From contig NZ_JARXHX010000011.1 of assembly GCF_031127835.1 (NCBI RefSeq), positions 1 through 64,000 on the forward strand: a stretch of DNA of 64,000 bases, written 5' to 3'. Below the pieces are notes generated by a model. That model did not search any database. It worked only from the letters and a program-made list of their open reading frames with translations, and had not been told where the DNA came from. Source of the stretch: Pelagicoccus sp. SDUM812002 (GTDB taxonomy: Bacteria; Verrucomicrobiota; Verrucomicrobiia; Opitutales; Opitutaceae). Positions 62,516 to 64,000 of this stretch are shown piece after piece (within the stretch, counting starts at the first letter, position 1; each line of letters starts with the position of its first letter). Both the position numbers and the translations under genes were made by a program.

Positions 62516-63085
62516 GTGCTCAAACCCGTGAAATCCCTGATCACTAGCTTCCAGCCTTTTCGCGGGCGCGCACGAAACGGCTCTCAGACAATGGGAGCCG
62601 CCCTAGCCTCTGACCTCCTCGATCAAGAGATCCAGCATCTCGACCTACCTGTCGAGTGGGGCGCTATTGAGACGCTTGCCCTACCTCTGATCGACTCCTT
62701 CCAACCTGACATCGTCCTCGGCCTAGGCGAAGGCTCGCCTCGATTCCTAAGAATCGAAACCCTCGCTATCAATCGACGCTTCGGTATCGACGAAGTTCAA
62801 AAATCACCCACCGGCGAAACGATCGATCCAGCTGGTCCCGAGAGCGCCCACGGCCGCTGGCCGCTACCAGAGACACCCGAGGATTCGATCACGACGAGCA
62901 GCGATGCAGGCTGTTTCCTCTGCAATAACGCGCTCTACCGCTACGCTCTCAGCCCTTGTCGCTTCGCCGGCTTCTTCCATCTCCCACCGCAAGGTACTAC
63001 GTCAAACGAAGCCTATCTCAGTCAATGGCTACCTAAAGTTCGCCACCTTCTCGAACTCACTATCCTCCAGATGCCTCGCCCATGA
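62516..63085 (+). CDS. Pyroglutamyl-peptidase-like (C15) protein
   Basis: A 189-residue member of the peptidase C15 fold, which removes N-terminal pyroglutamate. SLITSFQPFRGRARNGS matches the LLTGFEPF-NPS start, VLGLGEGSPRFLRIE the Glu region, SDAGCFLCNNALYRYAL the catalytic Cys region, and CRFAGFFHLPP the catalytic His region. All three catalytic positions appear intact, though the chain is shorter than the ~215 of typical Pcp and the sequence is divergent. Start is GTG. Its last four bases overlap the ATG of the Crp-type regulator. Confidence 0.75.
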   Translation: MLKPVKSLITSFQPFRGRARNGSQTMGAALASDLLDQEIQHLDLPVEWGAIETLALPLIDSFQPDIVLGLGEGSPRFLRIETLAINRRFGIDEVQKSPTGETIDPAGPESAHGRWPLPETPEDSITTSSDAGCFLCNNALYRYALSPCRFAGFFHLPPQGTTSNEAYLSQWLPKVRHLLELTILQMPRP

Positions 63086-63678
63086 GCGCCACAAAACTCC
63101 AGCTTCTCCGACACGCCATGACTCGCTACGCGGAACTCAGCGACTCCACTTGGACCAAGCTTTGCCAAGCTTGCAGCGAACGGAAACTCAGCAAAGGAGA
63201 AACCCTCGTGCAAATCGGAACTCCCAGCCGCCACCTCTATTTTGTCTGCCAAGGCCTGCTCCGTTCCTATACGCTCTCCGCCGACGGAAAGGAATACAAC
63301 AAGAAGTTCTTCCCGGAAAACACCTTCCCCGGAACCATTCGCGCTCTCCTGAAGAGCGAAGCTTCAGACTTCGCCCTGCAAGCTCTCGAGCCATCGAGCG
63401 TACTGGCGATCGACCACCACGCCTATCGCCGCTTGCTTGAATCGAGCGAGGACCTGAAGTGGTACCATATCCAATATCTGGAGACGAACTGGGTGCTCGA
63501 AAAGGAACCAATCGAGGTAGGACTCGCCCTCTCCGACTCAACCGCTCGCTACCGAGCGTTCATCGAAAAACATGCGTCGATCCTCGACCGCATTCCACTT
63601 CATCACATCGCCTCCGCTATTGGAGTTACTCCCACCCAACTAAGCCGTATCCGCAAGGCGGTGACAGCGAACATATAA
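63082..63678 (+). CDS. Crp/Fnr-family transcription regulator
   Basis: 198 residues: an N-terminal cyclic-nucleotide-binding beta-barrel (KGETLVQIGTPSRHLYFVCQGLLRSYTLSADGKE, ..ALEPSSVLAIDHHAYRRLL), a linking helix, and a C-terminal helix-turn-helix (RIPLHHIASAIGVTPTQLSRIRK). This short Crp form, with a QLSRIR recognition helix, is common in Bacteroidota and Verrucomicrobiota. The effector is unknown. It starts inside the peptidase-like stop (ATGA), so the pair is a coupled unit; whether it controls the gene ahead is not shown. Confidence 0.9.
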   Translation: MSATKLQLLRHAMTRYAELSDSTWTKLCQACSERKLSKGETLVQIGTPSRHLYFVCQGLLRSYTLSADGKEYNKKFFPENTFPGTIRALLKSEASDFALQALEPSSVLAIDHHAYRRLLESSEDLKWYHIQYLETNWVLEKEPIEVGLALSDSTARYRAFIEKHASILDRIPLHHIASAIGVTPTQLSRIRKAVTANI

Positions 63679-63687
63679 TCTTCGCAC

Positions 63688-64000
63688 CTACAATCCCGCC
63701 ACGAGAGCGTCCATCAAAGCACCCGCATTCCGGTGTTTGAGCAACGGAACTCCTTGCCCGGAATAAAGCGCCATACCTTCCGCATCTCCATTCTCGACAG
63801 CTGCTTGCTTTAGCGGTCCAGTCAGCCAACTCTGTGCAGGGAATGGTAACACTTCCGATTCGGATGCTTCCAATTCCTGCAGGATTCGATTCGGCATGAA
63901 CCGAGCTAAGCGCCCAGTGAATCGTCGCGACAAAACCGTACGGCCATCTTTATTTGCACGCAGACGTTGCCGATGAAGTTCCTGAGCCCCCGATTCTTCG
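63688..64000 (-). CDS. Nitronate monooxygenase, C-terminal part (start outside window)
   Basis: The last ~104 codons of a protein that runs in from the right edge. TVLSRRFTGRLARFMPNRILQEL is the family's (F)SGR-AR--N motif, PFPAQSWLTGPLKQAAVENGDAEGMALYSGQG the conserved C-terminal helix-strand region, and the end LLKHRNAGALMDALVAGL is a typical tail. It is distinct from the longer relative at 3351-4841. It converges on the Crp gene with a 9-bp gap. Confidence 0.85.
   Translation of the reverse strand, partial: EESGAQELHRQRLRANKDGRTVLSRRFTGRLARFMPNRILQELEASESEVLPFPAQSWLTGPLKQAAVENGDAEGMALYSGQGVPLLKHRNAGALMDALVAGL

Overview
The window is a chromosomal stretch of a Gram-negative, free-living bacterium, most probably a marine member of the Verrucomicrobiota (Opitutales, Pelagicoccus-like). 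This placement is an inference from gene content: many lipoproteins and TPR proteins, an FG-GAP repeat lipoprotein, a modular exported GH10 xylanase, a phasin-like/ABC1-kinase pair, a TonB-domain protein, and frequent GTG and TTG starts. No rRNA, tRNA, CRISPR or prophage was seen. Genes are dense on both strands and only one gap exceeds 300 bases.

Layout. 0-3.1 kb: the end of an IS3-family transposase, a lipoprotein whose 3' end runs into it, a TonB C-terminal protein and a small exported protein. 3.3-13.7 kb: nitronate monooxygenase-like oxidase, exported FKBP isomerase, MFS carrier, two small membrane/exported proteins, GH10 xylanase, MscS channel, an azurin-led three-gene unit and PpnP. 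13.8-18.4 kb: a fermentative formate unit transcribed pflB - pflA - OFA-family antiporter, preceded by a cluster of palindromes. 18.4-22.6 kb: DUF3817 protein, a decayed chemoreceptor, cupin plus rhodanese, a thioredoxin-fold protein and an intact chemoreceptor. 22.8-25.7 kb: TPR protein, DUF2959 lipoprotein, GT4 glycosyltransferase. 25.8-33.6 kb: MoxR - DUF58 - transglutaminase unit followed by an exported protein with seven tandem His/Cys repeats. 33.6-38 kb: MscS-like channel and a tightly coupled DUF4174 - MFS - SDR - lipocalin operon. 38-42.4 kb: ABC ATPase - large FtsX permease - AttH/CrtC-like protein. 42.5-49.7 kb: FG-GAP and TPR proteins, RNase H-like protein with holA, ABC1 kinase with a phasin-like protein. 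49.7-60.6 kb: low-molecular-weight phosphatase, a fructosamine kinase broken by a stop codon, uppP, a PD-(D/E)XK-like protein, purN, a membrane-segment-free FtsK translocase, an LRV repeat protein with two small lysine-rich proteins, a PEGA protein and a DNase I-fold hydrolase. 60.7-64 kb: mqo, a pyroglutamyl-peptidase-like gene coupled to a Crp-type regulator, and the end of a second nitronate monooxygenase.

Functional picture. The organism makes formate under low oxygen (pfl unit), runs a quinone-linked malate step (Mqo), exports glycan-degrading and envelope-folding proteins, and carries several stress modules (mechanosensitive channels, lipocalin/SDR operon, AttH exporter). The most novel items are the exported His/Cys-repeat protein at 31-33.6 kb, a dispersed palindromic repeat family in the 52-58 kb gaps that supplies stop codons to flanking genes, the soluble FtsK with its LRV/lysine-rich neighbours, and two genes interrupted by in-frame UAG codons.
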